Shown here one piece after another: positions 28,769-37,053 of a DNA stretch of 64,000 nucleotides (the first letter of the stretch is position 1; every line of letters begins with the position of its first letter). A program made the position numbers and the translations under genes. This stretch comes from Piscinibacter sp. XHJ-5. GTDB taxonomy: Bacteria > Pseudomonadota > Gammaproteobacteria > Burkholderiales > Burkholderiaceae_C. The DNA is taken from contig NZ_CP123228.1 of the NCBI RefSeq assembly GCF_029855045.1, forward strand, positions 5,270,001 to 5,334,000. The letters run 5' to 3'. A model generated the notes under the pieces. It made no database searches. It was not told the origin of the DNA and was given only the letters and a program-made list of their open reading frames with translations.

Positions 28769-28776
28769 TGTATACA
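28769..28776. promoter_or_regulatory. Candidate GntR/FCD operator 1 (TGTATACA)
   Basis: A perfect 8-bp palindrome TGTATACA, 13 bp upstream of the regulator's own ATG and within the divergent promoter region. FCD-type GntR proteins often bind TNGTNNNACNA-like palindromes; the site here has the GTATAC core. Binding at this place would hinder transcription of the GntR-LIV operon. Confidence 0.55.
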
Positions 28777-28830
28777 GCTTGCATGCTACGGGCCGCCAAA
28801 ACCGCCCAAGATTCGGACAAACCCGCAGGC

Positions 28831-28861
28831 TTGCGCCAGCGACTGTATGCAGACCTATGAT
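28831..28861 (+). promoter_or_regulatory. Candidate sigma-70 promoter of the MetE-like gene
   Basis: TTGCGC (28831-28836) and TATGAT (28856-28861) are spaced 19 bp, slightly wide. The -10 box is good. The second operator-like site lies in the spacer. The transcript would start about 17 bp before the ATG at 28885, just ahead of the CAGGAGG ribosome site. Confidence 0.5.
28844..28851. promoter_or_regulatory. Candidate GntR/FCD operator 2 (TGTATGCA)
   Basis: One mismatch from the perfect TGTATACA site 75 bp away. It falls between the -35 and -10 boxes of the putative MetE-like gene promoter, where a bound repressor would block RNA polymerase. Confidence 0.45.
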
Positions 28862-28884
28862 CGATTGACGACACAGGAGGACCG

Positions 28885-30006
28885 ATGAGCACCCGCACCA
28901 CCCCCCCGTTCCGCGCCGACCACGTCGGCAGTTTTCTGCGTCCCGCCTACCTGCTGCAGGCCCGCGACCAGGCCGCGAAGGGCGAGATCACGCGCGAGCA
29001 GCTGCGTGAGGTCGAGGACCGCGCGATCGCCGAGGTCGTGAAGATGCAGCAGGACGTCGGCCTGCAGAGCATCACCGACGGCGAATTCCGCCGCACCTAC
29101 TTCCACATCGACTTCCTGCAGCAGCTCGGCGGCGTGCAGACCGAGGAGCCGGTGACGATTCGCAAGCCCGATGGCAGCGAGGAGCTCGCGCCGCCGGTGA
29201 TGCGCGTGACCGGCAAGGTGCGCCACGTGAAGGACATCCAGCGCGCCGACTTCGAGTACCTGAAGGGCCAGGTTGCCGCCGGCCGCACGCCCAAGGTGAC
29301 GATCCCATCGCCCACGATGCTTCACTTTCGCGGCGGCCGCGCCGGCATCAGCCGCGAGGCCTATCCCGAACTCGAGCCGGCGTTCTACGACGACGTCGCC
29401 AAGGCCTACGGCGAGGAGCTGCAGTCGCTGTACGACGCCGGCTGCCGATACGTGCAGCTCGACGACACCAACATGGCCTACCTGTGCGACGAGAAGATGC
29501 GCGAGGCGGCGCGCCAGCGCGGCGACGATCCCAACGAGCTGCCGCACCGCTACGCGAAGTTCATCAACAAGGTCGTCGCGCACAAGCCCGAGGGCATGAC
29601 GCTGGCCATGCACCTGTGCCGCGGCAACTTCAAGAGCACCTTCGCCGCCCAGGGCAACTACGAGCCGGTGGCGGAAGCCCTGCTCGCCGAGATGCACCTC
29701 GATGCGTACTTCATGGAATACGACGACGATCGCTCGGGCGACTTCCGTCCCTTGCGCTACCTGCCCAAGGGCAAGGTCGTGGTGCTGGGGCTGGTGACGA
29801 CCAAGTTCGGCGAGATGGAGAGCAAGGACGAGCTGAAGCGGCGCATCGACGAGGCTGCGCGCCACGCGCCGCTGGAGCAGCTGTGCCTGTCGCCGCAATG
29901 CGGCTTCTCGAGCACGGTGCACGGCAACAAGATCGCGGTGGACGCGCAGAAGGCGAAGCTGGCGCTGATCGTGGAGACGGCGCAGGAGGTCTGGGGGGCC
30001 GTTTGA
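28885..30006 (+). CDS. MetE C-domain (cobalamin-independent methionine synthase II) family methyltransferase
   Basis: 373 residues, equal to the C-terminal half of MetE alone (YxjG/YxjH-like). The zinc ligands of MetE are all in place: His243 and Cys245 (MHLCRGN), Glu278 (FMEYDDD) and Cys339 (SPQCGFS). The N-terminal half of MetE, needed for folate binding in E. coli, is missing. The likely reaction is methyl transfer to or from a thiol, or cleavage of a methylated thioether. A CAGGAGG site is well placed 6 bp before the ATG. It is divergent from the GntR-LIV operon and probably shares its regulation, which ties the imported solute to this chemistry. Confidence 0.9.
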   Translation: MSTRTTPPFRADHVGSFLRPAYLLQARDQAAKGEITREQLREVEDRAIAEVVKMQQDVGLQSITDGEFRRTYFHIDFLQQLGGVQTEEPVTIRKPDGSEELAPPVMRVTGKVRHVKDIQRADFEYLKGQVAAGRTPKVTIPSPTMLHFRGGRAGISREAYPELEPAFYDDVAKAYGEELQSLYDAGCRYVQLDDTNMAYLCDEKMREAARQRGDDPNELPHRYAKFINKVVAHKPEGMTLAMHLCRGNFKSTFAAQGNYEPVAEALLAEMHLDAYFMEYDDDRSGDFRPLRYLPKGKVVVLGLVTTKFGEMESKDELKRRIDEAARHAPLEQLCLSPQCGFSSTVHGNKIAVDAQKAKLALIVETAQEVWGAV

Positions 30007-30109
30007 AGGCCGGCGTGCTGGCGCTCGTCCCGAGAGCATGAAGACCGGTTGGAATCGCGGCGGTCTCGCCTATACCTGAAAGGCCACTTCCGTGGCCAAG
30101 GAGACCACC

Positions 30110-30463
30110 ATGAGTTCGAACTGCATCTTCTTCGGCTGGAATCGTTCGCTGCCAGGCCGCGAGCGCATGAGCGCGGAGCATTTCCAGGCCTTCGGCGAGT
30201 ACCTCGCGGCGCAGCAGCGCAACGGCGCCATCCAGTCCTTCGAGGCCGTGTTCCTCGATCCGCACGGGGGCGACCTCAACGGGTTCTTCCTCATCAAGGG
30301 CGAGAGTGCGAAGCTGGACCAGCTCATCGCCTCGGACGAATGGGTCACGCATCAGATCCGCGCCATGGTGCACCTCGACCGGGGCGGCGGCGTGCGCGGC
30401 GCGTCGGGCGAGCTGATCGCGCAGCGCATGGCCGCATGGCTGAAAGAGATCCCGGCAAAGTGA
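30110..30463 (+). CDS. Conserved hypothetical protein (117 aa)
   Basis: A small soluble protein, probably a ferredoxin-like alpha/beta fold. Landmarks are CIFFGWNRSLPGRE, FGEYLAAQQRNGAIQSFE and GDLNGFFLIKGE followed by a WVTH helix. I recall this type as a conserved protein without function. The ATG at 30110 has AAGGAGACC 5 bp upstream; the ORF's earlier in-frame ATG at 30092 would have no ribosome site. It ends 4 bp before the end of the convergent YafY gene. Confidence 0.75.
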   Translation: MSSNCIFFGWNRSLPGRERMSAEHFQAFGEYLAAQQRNGAIQSFEAVFLDPHGGDLNGFFLIKGESAKLDQLIASDEWVTHQIRAMVHLDRGGGVRGASGELIAQRMAAWLKEIPAK

Positions 30464-30467
30464 GAGC

Positions 30468-31430
30468 TCAGTCGTAGAGCGACGCCATCGCCGCGATGGT
30501 GTCGGCGATCCTGCGACGCAGCGCGGCGGGCTCCATCACCTGCACTTCGGCGCCCAGGCGCAGCAGTTGCCCCGCCGCGTGCTCGATCGATTCGATGGGG
30601 ATGGTGACCTCGCGCCATCCCCGTGAGCCGGCGGCGTCCGCAGCGCGGTCGACCGCCTCGGCCACCGCCGCGCTCAACCCCCGCAGCATCCTCACGCCCC
30701 GCGGCGACACCCGCACCACCGCCTCGCCGCGATAGAGCTCGGCCTCGAAGCGCTTCGTGGACGCGGCCCAGTACCCCGCCAGGTCGAAGGTCTTCGGCCG
30801 CACGAAGACGTCGTCGGTCAGCGTGAGCTCGAGGATGTTGGACAGCCGATAGGTGCGCGGCTCCTTGCCCGACGTGGCGGCGAGGTACCAGGTGCCCGCC
30901 TTCAGCACCAGGCCCAGCGGCTCCAGCGTGCGCTCGACCACGCCCTTCCAGCTTTCGTAGCGCACGGCAATGCGTCGCTCGCGCCACACGGCCTGGGCGA
31001 TCGCCGGCAGGTGGTCGGTGGCCGAGGGACCGCGGTACCAGTCGATCGGGTCGAGGTGGAAGCGCGAGCTGACGCGGTGCGCATCGTCGCGCCAGTCGGC
31101 CGGCAGTGCGGCCAGCAGCTTGAGCTGCGCCGAGGCCATGGCTTCGCCGAGCCCGAGCTGCGCGGCCGGTCCCGGCAGGCCGCCGAGGAACATGGCCTGC
31201 GCTTCGCGGGCGGTGAGTCCGTCGACACGCGTGCGCCAGCCCGGCTGCAGCACGAAGCCGCCATGGCGGCCGTGCTCGGCCCATACCGGCACGCCCGAGG
31301 CACTCAGCTCGTCGACGTCGCGGTACACGGTGCGCACCGACACCTCCAGCTGCTCGGCCAGCGCCTGCGCGCTCATGCGGCCGCGGCTTTGCAGCAGCAT
31401 CAGCAGGGACAGGAGCCGGCTCGCGCGCAT
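30468..31430 (-). CDS. YafY-type transcriptional regulator (HTH + WYL domain)
   Basis: 320 residues from the chosen ATG at 31430, where the sequence begins MRASRLLSLLMLLQSRGRMS, the typical YafY start; an upstream in-frame ATG at 31460 would add ten residues. The winged helix-turn-helix (ALAEQLEVSVRTVYRDVDEL) is followed by a WYL ligand domain (YESWKGVVERTLEPLGLVLKAGTWYLAA). It is divergent from the NIPSNAP-DUF1579 pair, which it likely controls; YafY-type regulators in Burkholderiales often sit beside such small accessory genes. Confidence 0.9.
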   Translation of the reverse strand: MRASRLLSLLMLLQSRGRMSAQALAEQLEVSVRTVYRDVDELSASGVPVWAEHGRHGGFVLQPGWRTRVDGLTAREAQAMFLGGLPGPAAQLGLGEAMASAQLKLLAALPADWRDDAHRVSSRFHLDPIDWYRGPSATDHLPAIAQAVWRERRIAVRYESWKGVVERTLEPLGLVLKAGTWYLAATSGKEPRTYRLSNILELTLTDDVFVRPKTFDLAGYWAASTKRFEAELYRGEAVVRVSPRGVRMLRGLSAAVAEAVDRAADAAGSRGWREVTIPIESIEHAAGQLLRLGAEVQVMEPAALRRRIADTIAAMASLYD

Positions 31431-31515
31431 CGACGCCAGTGTCACCGAAAAACCTGACATCGCTTGGCAGGCTATGCGGCGCAGCATGGGATCTCTTGCC
31501 TGAAGGAGATCGTCC

Positions 31516-32220
31516 ATGTCGAACCATTCGCCTGGCTGGCCGCCGGTGATCGAGCTGCGCCAGTACACCCTGCATCCAGGACGGCGCGACGCGCTGATCG
31601 CGCTGTTCGAGCGCGAGTTCATCGAGCCGCAGCTGGCACTGGGCATGCAGCTGCCCGGGATCTTTCGCGACCTCGACGACCCCGACCGCTTCGTCTGGCT
31701 GCGCGGCTTCGCCGACATGCCGGCGCGGGCGCGGTCGCTGGCCGCCTTCTACGGCGGGCCGGTGTGGCAGCAGCACCGCGATGCGGCCAACGCGACGATG
31801 ATCGACAGCGACGACGTGCTGCTGCTGCGGCCCGCGCTGGCGTTCGATGCGCCGGCCGCCGCGCCGGTCCGCTCGTCCGGGCTGGTGACCGCCACCGTGT
31901 GCCCGCTGGGTTCGCCCGCCGACGATGCGCTGGTGCAGGTCTGGCGCCACACCATGGCGCCCCTGTGGAGCGATGCCGGGGCCGAGCTGCTGAGCTGCCT
32001 GGTCACCGAGTCCGCTCCCAACAACTTTCCGCGTTTGCCGGTGCGCGAAGGCGAGCAGGTGATGGCCTGGTTCGCGCGCTTCGGGAGCGCAGAGGTCGAA
32101 CGTTCGCACGCGGCCGCGCTCGCCCGGTCGACGACCTGGTCGGCGTGGTGCGAGCGCCTCGCGGCGCCGGCGCAACGGCTGCGCCTCGCCCCCACGGACC
32201 GATCGGCGCTGCAGGCCTGA
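31516..32220 (+). CDS. NIPSNAP-family protein
   Basis: 234 residues with two ferredoxin-like alpha/beta barrel halves. The first opens VIELRQYTLHPGRRDALIALFE, as in NIPSNAP and quinol-monooxygenase-like domains. A FVWLRGFADMPARARSLAAFY segment follows. The second half (residues ~115-225) starts LVTATVCPLGSPADDAL. Function in bacteria is not established. It begins 85 bp from the YafY start and is followed 32 bp later by the DUF1579-like gene, making a two-gene unit. Confidence 0.82.
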   Translation: MSNHSPGWPPVIELRQYTLHPGRRDALIALFEREFIEPQLALGMQLPGIFRDLDDPDRFVWLRGFADMPARARSLAAFYGGPVWQQHRDAANATMIDSDDVLLLRPALAFDAPAAAPVRSSGLVTATVCPLGSPADDALVQVWRHTMAPLWSDAGAELLSCLVTESAPNNFPRLPVREGEQVMAWFARFGSAEVERSHAAALARSTTWSAWCERLAAPAQRLRLAPTDRSALQA

Positions 32221-32252
32221 GCGCCACCCTCATTCATTCAAGGAGCCACGAC

Positions 32253-32723
32253 ATGAGCAACGACTTCATCGGTCACCCGCACGACTTCGATTTCCTCGTC
32301 GGCCACTGGAACGTCAGCAACCGCCGCCTCAGGCAGCGCCACGTCGGCAGCAGCGACTGGGACGAATTCCCGGCGACGAGCCACGCCTTCAGCCACCTGC
32401 ACGGCCTGGTCAGCGTCGACGAGATCCACTTCCCCACCCGCGGCTTCTCCGGGCTCACGCTGCGCACGCTCGACATCGAGGCGCGGCGATGGTCGATCTA
32501 CTGGATCAACAGCCGCAGCGGCCGCCTCTTCCCGCCGGTGCATGGCGGCTTTGCCGGCGAGCGCGGCGAGTTCTACGGCGACGACGACGACGACGGGCGT
32601 CCGGTGCAGGCGCGCTTCATCTGGATCCGCGGCAGCGAGAGCTCGCACTGGGAGCAGGCCTTCAGGCTCGAAGGCGGGCCATGGGAGACGAACTGGGTGA
32701 TGGAGTTGACGCGGGTGGCTTGA
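32253..32723 (+). CDS. DUF1579-like beta-barrel protein
   Basis: 156 residues. The pattern HDFDFLVGHWNVSNRR, then a Trp-rich set of strands (RWSIYWINSRSGRLFPP) and a WETNWVMELTR end, is a lipocalin-like beta barrel related to DUF1579 and to the protein at 19645. The AAGGAGCC site is 6 bp ahead of the ATG. A stretch of five acidic Asp residues (GDDDDDG) sits in one loop. No enzymatic motif is visible. Confidence 0.78.
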   Translation: MSNDFIGHPHDFDFLVGHWNVSNRRLRQRHVGSSDWDEFPATSHAFSHLHGLVSVDEIHFPTRGFSGLTLRTLDIEARRWSIYWINSRSGRLFPPVHGGFAGERGEFYGDDDDDGRPVQARFIWIRGSESSHWEQAFRLEGGPWETNWVMELTRVA

Positions 32724-32794
32724 CCTGGTCGAAGCGACGACCCCGACAAACCCGCCGCCCACCGGGGACAACCCGAGCCCCGATACTCTGCCGC

Positions 32795-33454
32795 ATGCCC
32801 AGCCGATTTCTCCCGCTCGACGAGACCCTCTTCCGCTACGTGCTCGACCACTCGGTGCGCGAGCATCCGGCGCAAGTGGCGCTGCGAGAGGCCACGCAGG
32901 ACCAGCCGCACGCCGGCATGCAGATCTCGCCCGACCAGGGCCAGCTCATGGCCCTGCTGGTTCGCCTGCTCGGCGCGCGCCGCACCATCGAGATCGGCGT
33001 CTACACCGGCTACAGCGCGCTGTGCGTCGCGCTGGCGCTGCCCGAGGACGGCCGCGTCCTGGCCTGCGACATCAACGAGGACTACGTGCGCGTGGGCCGG
33101 CCGCACTGGCAGGCCGCCGGCGTGGCGCACAAGATCCAGGTGCAGATCGGACCGGCGCTGAAGACGCTGGACGCGCGGCTCGACGCCGGCGAAGCCGGAC
33201 AGTACGACTTCGCCTTCATCGATGCCGACAAGACCGGCTACGACGGCTACTACGAGCGCTGCCTGCGCCTGCTGCGCCCGGGCGGCCTGGTCGCCATCGA
33301 CAACGTGCTGTGGAGCGGCTCGGTCGCCCGCCCCGCACAGGATGCCGACACCGCCGCGCTGCAGGCGCTCAATGACAAGCTGCACGCCGACGCGCGCATC
33401 GACATCGCGATGGTGGCGATCAGCGACGGCATCACGCTGGCCCGCAAGCGCTGA
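32795..33454 (+). CDS. SAM-dependent O-methyltransferase (catechol-O-methyltransferase fold)
   Basis: 219 residues. Motif I (TIEIGVYTGYSALCVALAL) and the acidic motif (VLACDINEDYVRVG), a metal-ligand region FAFIDADKTGYDGYYE and the GGLVAIDNVLWSG segment are those of the class I OMT family, which methylates catechol-like oxygens using Mg2+. Substrates in bacteria of this type are often unknown phenolics. Its start, ATG 32795, has no strong ribosome site. Confidence 0.9.
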   Translation: MPSRFLPLDETLFRYVLDHSVREHPAQVALREATQDQPHAGMQISPDQGQLMALLVRLLGARRTIEIGVYTGYSALCVALALPEDGRVLACDINEDYVRVGRPHWQAAGVAHKIQVQIGPALKTLDARLDAGEAGQYDFAFIDADKTGYDGYYERCLRLLRPGGLVAIDNVLWSGSVARPAQDADTAALQALNDKLHADARIDIAMVAISDGITLARKR

Positions 33455-33494
33455 GCGCTGCCGGCAGACGGCGCAACGGGGTCTGCATCGACGC

Positions 33495-33500
33495 TACGAT
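33495..33500 (+). promoter_or_regulatory. Candidate -10 box just ahead of xthA
   Basis: TACGAT ends 6 bp before the ATG of xthA, so transcription would start at or near the start codon and the message could be leaderless. No -35 match is seen. Confidence 0.3.
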
Positions 33501-33506
33501 CGCCCC

Positions 33507-34283
33507 ATGAAAATCGCGACCTTCAACGTCAACGGCATCACCAGCCGCCTGCCCCGCGTCCTCGAGTGGCTCGAGGAGTCCAAGCCCGACGTGGCCTGCC
33601 TGCAGGAGCTCAAGACCTCCGACGCCACCTTCCCCGAGATGGCGTTCCAGGCCGCCGGCTACGGCGCGGTGTGGCACGGCCAGAAGGGCTTCAACGGTGT
33701 GGCCGTGCTCGCCCGCGACACGCCGCCCAACGAGATCCGCCGCGGCCTGCCGGGCGACCCGGACGACACCCACAGCCGCTACCTGGAGGCCCAGGTCGGC
33801 GAGTGGACCGTCGCCTCGATCTACCTGCCCAACGGCAACCCGCAGCCCGGTCCCAAGTTCGACTACAAGCTCGCCTGGTTCGCCCGCCTGATCGCGCATG
33901 CCGCCGAGCTGTGCGAGCGCCCGAGCCCGGTGATCCTGGCCGGCGACTACAACGTCGTCGCCACCAACGAGGTGCATGACATCTATTCGGCGAAGTCGTG
34001 GATGCACGACGCGCTGCTGCAGCCCGAAACGCGCGCGGCCTACCAGAAGCTGCTGAGCCAGGGCTGGACCGACGCCATCCACAAGCTGCACGCCGACAAG
34101 CCGATGTACACGTTCTGGGACTACTTCCGCAACCGCTGGGAGCGCAACTCGGGCCTGCGCATCGACCACCTGCTGCTCAATCCGGTGGCCGCCGCGCGCC
34201 TGCAAGCGGCCGGCGTGGACCGCGACGTGCGCGGACGCGACAAGCCGAGCGACCACGCGCCGGCCTGGGTGACGCTCGACTAG
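33507..34283 (+). CDS. xthA: Exodeoxyribonuclease III (AP endonuclease)
   Basis: 258 residues, beginning MKIATFNVNGITSRL. The EEP-superfamily residues are in place: catalytic Glu in CLQELKT, the NGNPQPGPKFDYK segment, GDYNVV, and GLRIDHLLL plus SDHAP at the C-end. This enzyme cuts DNA at abasic sites and degrades one strand from 3' ends, for base excision repair. No Shine-Dalgarno-like run precedes the ATG. A hairpin repeat follows 23 bp past the stop. Confidence 0.95.
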   Translation: MKIATFNVNGITSRLPRVLEWLEESKPDVACLQELKTSDATFPEMAFQAAGYGAVWHGQKGFNGVAVLARDTPPNEIRRGLPGDPDDTHSRYLEAQVGEWTVASIYLPNGNPQPGPKFDYKLAWFARLIAHAAELCERPSPVILAGDYNVVATNEVHDIYSAKSWMHDALLQPETRAAYQKLLSQGWTDAIHKLHADKPMYTFWDYFRNRWERNSGLRIDHLLLNPVAAARLQAAGVDRDVRGRDKPSDHAPAWVTLD

Positions 34284-34306
34284 AGGGCCGCAGCGCTTGT
34301 CTTGCC

Positions 34307-34330
34307 CCCTCTCCCGCGAGCGGGAGAGGG
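34307..34330. repeat. Palindromic intergenic repeat, copy 7
   Basis: CCCTCTCCCGC/GCGGGAGAGGG, 11-bp perfect stem and GA loop, followed by TCGGGGTGAGGGG (outer arm). It lies between convergent xthA and the M48 peptidase gene. Confidence 0.88.
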
Positions 34331-34361
34331 TCGGGGTGAGGGGTGCCGCGAAGCTCTCGGG

Positions 34362-34979
34362 CTACAGCCGCGAGCGGATCGCCCTCGCCCGCCGGCCGGC
34401 CGACGGATGGGTCGCGTTGTCCTTGCCTTCGCCGATGCTCTCGAACAGGCGCGCCGCCTGCTCCGCATCGACACCGGCTTCGCGCATCAGCTGCACCGCG
34501 AACGCATCGGCGTCGAGCTCGGCCTGGTGCGACATCGCGGCGAGGCCGGATTGCACCTTGGCGCGCGCGCTGCGCTCGTCGCGCGCCGATTGCACGGCCT
34601 GGGCGACGAACTTGCTCGTGGCCGCATGGTGCTGCAGGTGGACGTGGCCCAGCTCGTGGGCCAGGATGAAGAAGCGCTGGGAAGGCGCAAGGCGCGACAG
34701 CCGAGTGCTGATGACAATGGCATTGCCCTGGTGCACGAAGCCGTCGTCGGCGCAGTCGAGCACCTGGAAGGTCACGCCTTCGGGCACCGGCGCGACGCGC
34801 ACGAAGCGCGCGATGTCGGCCTCGATGACCTGTCGCTCGGGGTGGGAAGCCGGCACGGCCGAGCAGCTCGCCGGACTGGCCTCGAGCTGCTTGACGATCT
34901 TGTCGACGAGCGGATGGGCCTGGGCGACGGCCGCGAAGGCCAGCGCGGCCAGGGAGGCGAGAGTCGGGAGGGCGCGCAC
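34362..34979 (-). CDS. M48-family metalloprotease, exported
   Basis: 205 residues. The signal sequence MRALPTLASLAALAFAAVAQA precedes the domain. The zinc motif is His108-Glu-Leu-Gly-His112 (AHELGHVHLQHH), and a third ligand Glu lies in HQAELDADAFAV. There is no membrane domain, so it resembles the short Zn-peptidases similar to BepA/LoiP without TPRs and would act in the periplasm on misfolded envelope proteins. The start is GTG at 34979. It lies downstream of the HtrA gene on the same strand. Confidence 0.85.
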   Translation of the reverse strand: MRALPTLASLAALAFAAVAQAHPLVDKIVKQLEASPASCSAVPASHPERQVIEADIARFVRVAPVPEGVTFQVLDCADDGFVHQGNAIVISTRLSRLAPSQRFFILAHELGHVHLQHHAATSKFVAQAVQSARDERSARAKVQSGLAAMSHQAELDADAFAVQLMREAGVDAEQAARLFESIGEGKDNATHPSAGRRARAIRSRL

Positions 34980-35063
34980 GCGTTCGAAGTGGTGTCCTGA
35001 GAGGACATCACTGTCGATCGCGGCAGGATTTTCAAAGGCCGGAGGAGCGGGAGATTGGGCCGG

Positions 35064-36152
35064 CTATTCGTCGGATTCGGCCAGCGTCGCCGTCTGTTTG
35101 CGGGTTTTCCCCGCACGCCACAGCGTCACCGTGACCTTGTCGCCCGGGTTGTAGCGCTCCAGCGCGGTCAGCATGTCGTCGAAGTCGGTCACCGCATCGT
35201 CGTTCACGGCCGTGATCACGTCGCCGGCCACGATGCCGCCCTCGGTGCCCCGTGCGAAGGGCTGCACGCCGGCGGCCTGCGCCGGTCCGTTGGGCGCGAC
35301 CCGCACCACCGGCACGCCCTTGGGCAGGTTCAGCGCGCGGCTCATGCCTTCGGGACCGGCGGTGACGCCCAGTGCCGGACGCACCATGCGGCCGTCGCGG
35401 ATCAGGCGCGGCACGATGCGGTTGACCTCGTCGATGGGAATCGCGAAGCCGATGCCCGCGCTGGCGCCCGACGGGCTGTAGATGGCGGTGTTGACGCCGA
35501 TCACGCGCCCGGCCGAATCGAGCAGCGGGCCGCCGGAGTTGCCCGGGTTGATCGCCGCGTCGGTCTGGATCGCGCCGCGAATCGTGCGGCGCGTCACGGA
35601 TTCGATCTCCCGGTTCAGCGCGCTGACGATGCCGGTGGTCAGCGTCTGGTCCAGCCCGAAGGGGTTGCCGATCGCGTAGACCTTCTGGCCCACCTGCAGG
35701 TCACGGCTCGCGCCGAGCGACATGGCCGGCAGCTTGGCCTTGGGCGCCTCGATGCGCAGCACGGCGATGTCGCGGTCGGGGAACACGCCGACGAGCTGCG
35801 CCCGGTGGCTGGTCTGGTCCGAGAGCGTGACGCGCGCCGCATCGGCGCCCTGGATGACGTGGAAGTTGGTGACGATGTGACCGCGATCGTCCCAGACGAA
35901 GCCGGTGCCCGTGCCGCGCGGCACCTGCTGCACGTTCATCGAGAAGAAGTCGCGTCCGACCGACAGCGCCGTGATGTTGACCACCGACGGCGAGGCGGCC
36001 TTGAAGACCGCGATGTTGTTCAGCTCCTCCGCGCTGAGCGGACCCCGGGGGGCGACAGGACGCGGCGGCGCGGGAGCGCGCGTGCCGGTGGCGGCGGCCC
36101 CCAGCGAGACGACGAGAAGCAACAGGGCGAACGAGCGGGAAAGCGTCTTCAT
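35064..36152 (-). CDS. HtrA/DegP-like periplasmic serine protease
   Basis: 362 residues. A signal peptide (about 20 residues), then a trypsin-like domain with the triad His98 (TNFHVIQGA), Asp128 (PDRDIAVLR) and Ser206 (NPGNSGGPL), and one PDZ domain in the last ~110 residues. The single PDZ domain makes it more like DegS or HhoB than DegP, although no membrane anchor beyond the signal is visible. Role: quality control of envelope proteins. The M48 gene lies 84 bp downstream. Confidence 0.92.
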   Translation of the reverse strand: MKTLSRSFALLLLVVSLGAAATGTRAPAPPRPVAPRGPLSAEELNNIAVFKAASPSVVNITALSVGRDFFSMNVQQVPRGTGTGFVWDDRGHIVTNFHVIQGADAARVTLSDQTSHRAQLVGVFPDRDIAVLRIEAPKAKLPAMSLGASRDLQVGQKVYAIGNPFGLDQTLTTGIVSALNREIESVTRRTIRGAIQTDAAINPGNSGGPLLDSAGRVIGVNTAIYSPSGASAGIGFAIPIDEVNRIVPRLIRDGRMVRPALGVTAGPEGMSRALNLPKGVPVVRVAPNGPAQAAGVQPFARGTEGGIVAGDVITAVNDDAVTDFDDMLTALERYNPGDKVTVTLWRAGKTRKQTATLAESDE

Positions 36153-36294
36153 GGCAAGCGATGCAGGTTGGTGGTGAATGCAATCGAACCCGGACAGGCA
36201 CCGTCACCAATACCCGCCATTCGCCATGGTCACCGATTGACCGCCTCCAGCGGCCGCCCGAGGATGCCACACACCCTGCACCGAGGAGAGTTCC

Positions 36295-37011
36295 ATGCAG
36301 TCACCGGCCCTCCTGGCGTTGCTGTGTCCCGCGCTCCTGGTGGCGATCGCCGCCTGCGCGCAGACCACGACGCCGCGGACCTCCACGACCGGCGCCTCCT
36401 CCTCGGCCACGACGGCGGCCACCAGCGGCCCGGCGTCGAATCGAACGATGAGCTTTTTCGTCAGCAGCACCGGCAAGGGCAACGGCGCCGACCTCGGCGG
36501 GCTCGCCGGCGCCGATCGCCATTGCCAGACGCTCGCGACGGCCGCCGGCGCGGGCCAGCGCACGTGGCGTGCCTACCTCAGCACCACGGCCACCGCGGGT
36601 GCAGCGGCGGTGAATGCGCGCGATCGCATCGGCAGCGGGCCGTGGCAGAACGCCAAGGGCATCGTCGTCGCCAACAACATCGAGGAGCTGCACGGCAACA
36701 ACAACCTGAACAAGCAAACAGCCCTCACCGAGAAGGGCGACACGGTGAGCGGAAGCGGCGACGCACCCAGCATGCACGACATCCTGACCGGCTCGACCTC
36801 CGACGGACGCGCCACCGATGCCACCTGCAACAACTGGACGTCGTCGAGCAGCGAAGGCGCGGCCACCGTCGGCCACCATGACCGCACCGGCCTCGACGAT
36901 TCGCCGCCGGCCAAGTCGTGGAACTCGTCGCACGCGACGCGCGGGTGCAGCCAGGAGGCGCTCAAGGCCACCGGCGGCGCCGGGCTCACCTACTGCTTCG
37001 CAGCGAACTGA
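36295..37011 (+). CDS. Lipoprotein with lectin/endostatin-like domain
   Basis: 238 residues. A lipobox with Cys21 (LLVAIAAC) is followed by a ~30-residue Thr/Ser-rich low-complexity linker. The domain begins MSFFVSSTGKGNGADLGGLAGADRHCQ and has WRAYLSTT, NGARDRIG-like VNARDRIGSGPWQNAKG, and four cysteines probably in disulfides. The pattern resembles the C-type-lectin/endostatin-like fold proteins that are annotated as lectins in Burkholderiales. It ends 42 bp before the ABC ATPase gene. Confidence 0.7.
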   Translation: MQSPALLALLCPALLVAIAACAQTTTPRTSTTGASSSATTAATSGPASNRTMSFFVSSTGKGNGADLGGLAGADRHCQTLATAAGAGQRTWRAYLSTTATAGAAAVNARDRIGSGPWQNAKGIVVANNIEELHGNNNLNKQTALTEKGDTVSGSGDAPSMHDILTGSTSDGRATDATCNNWTSSSSEGAATVGHHDRTGLDDSPPAKSWNSSHATRGCSQEALKATGGAGLTYCFAAN

Positions 37012-37053
37012 CGGCCACCGGCCGGGTTCGAGGAGGCACGAAGGGCACCCTCG

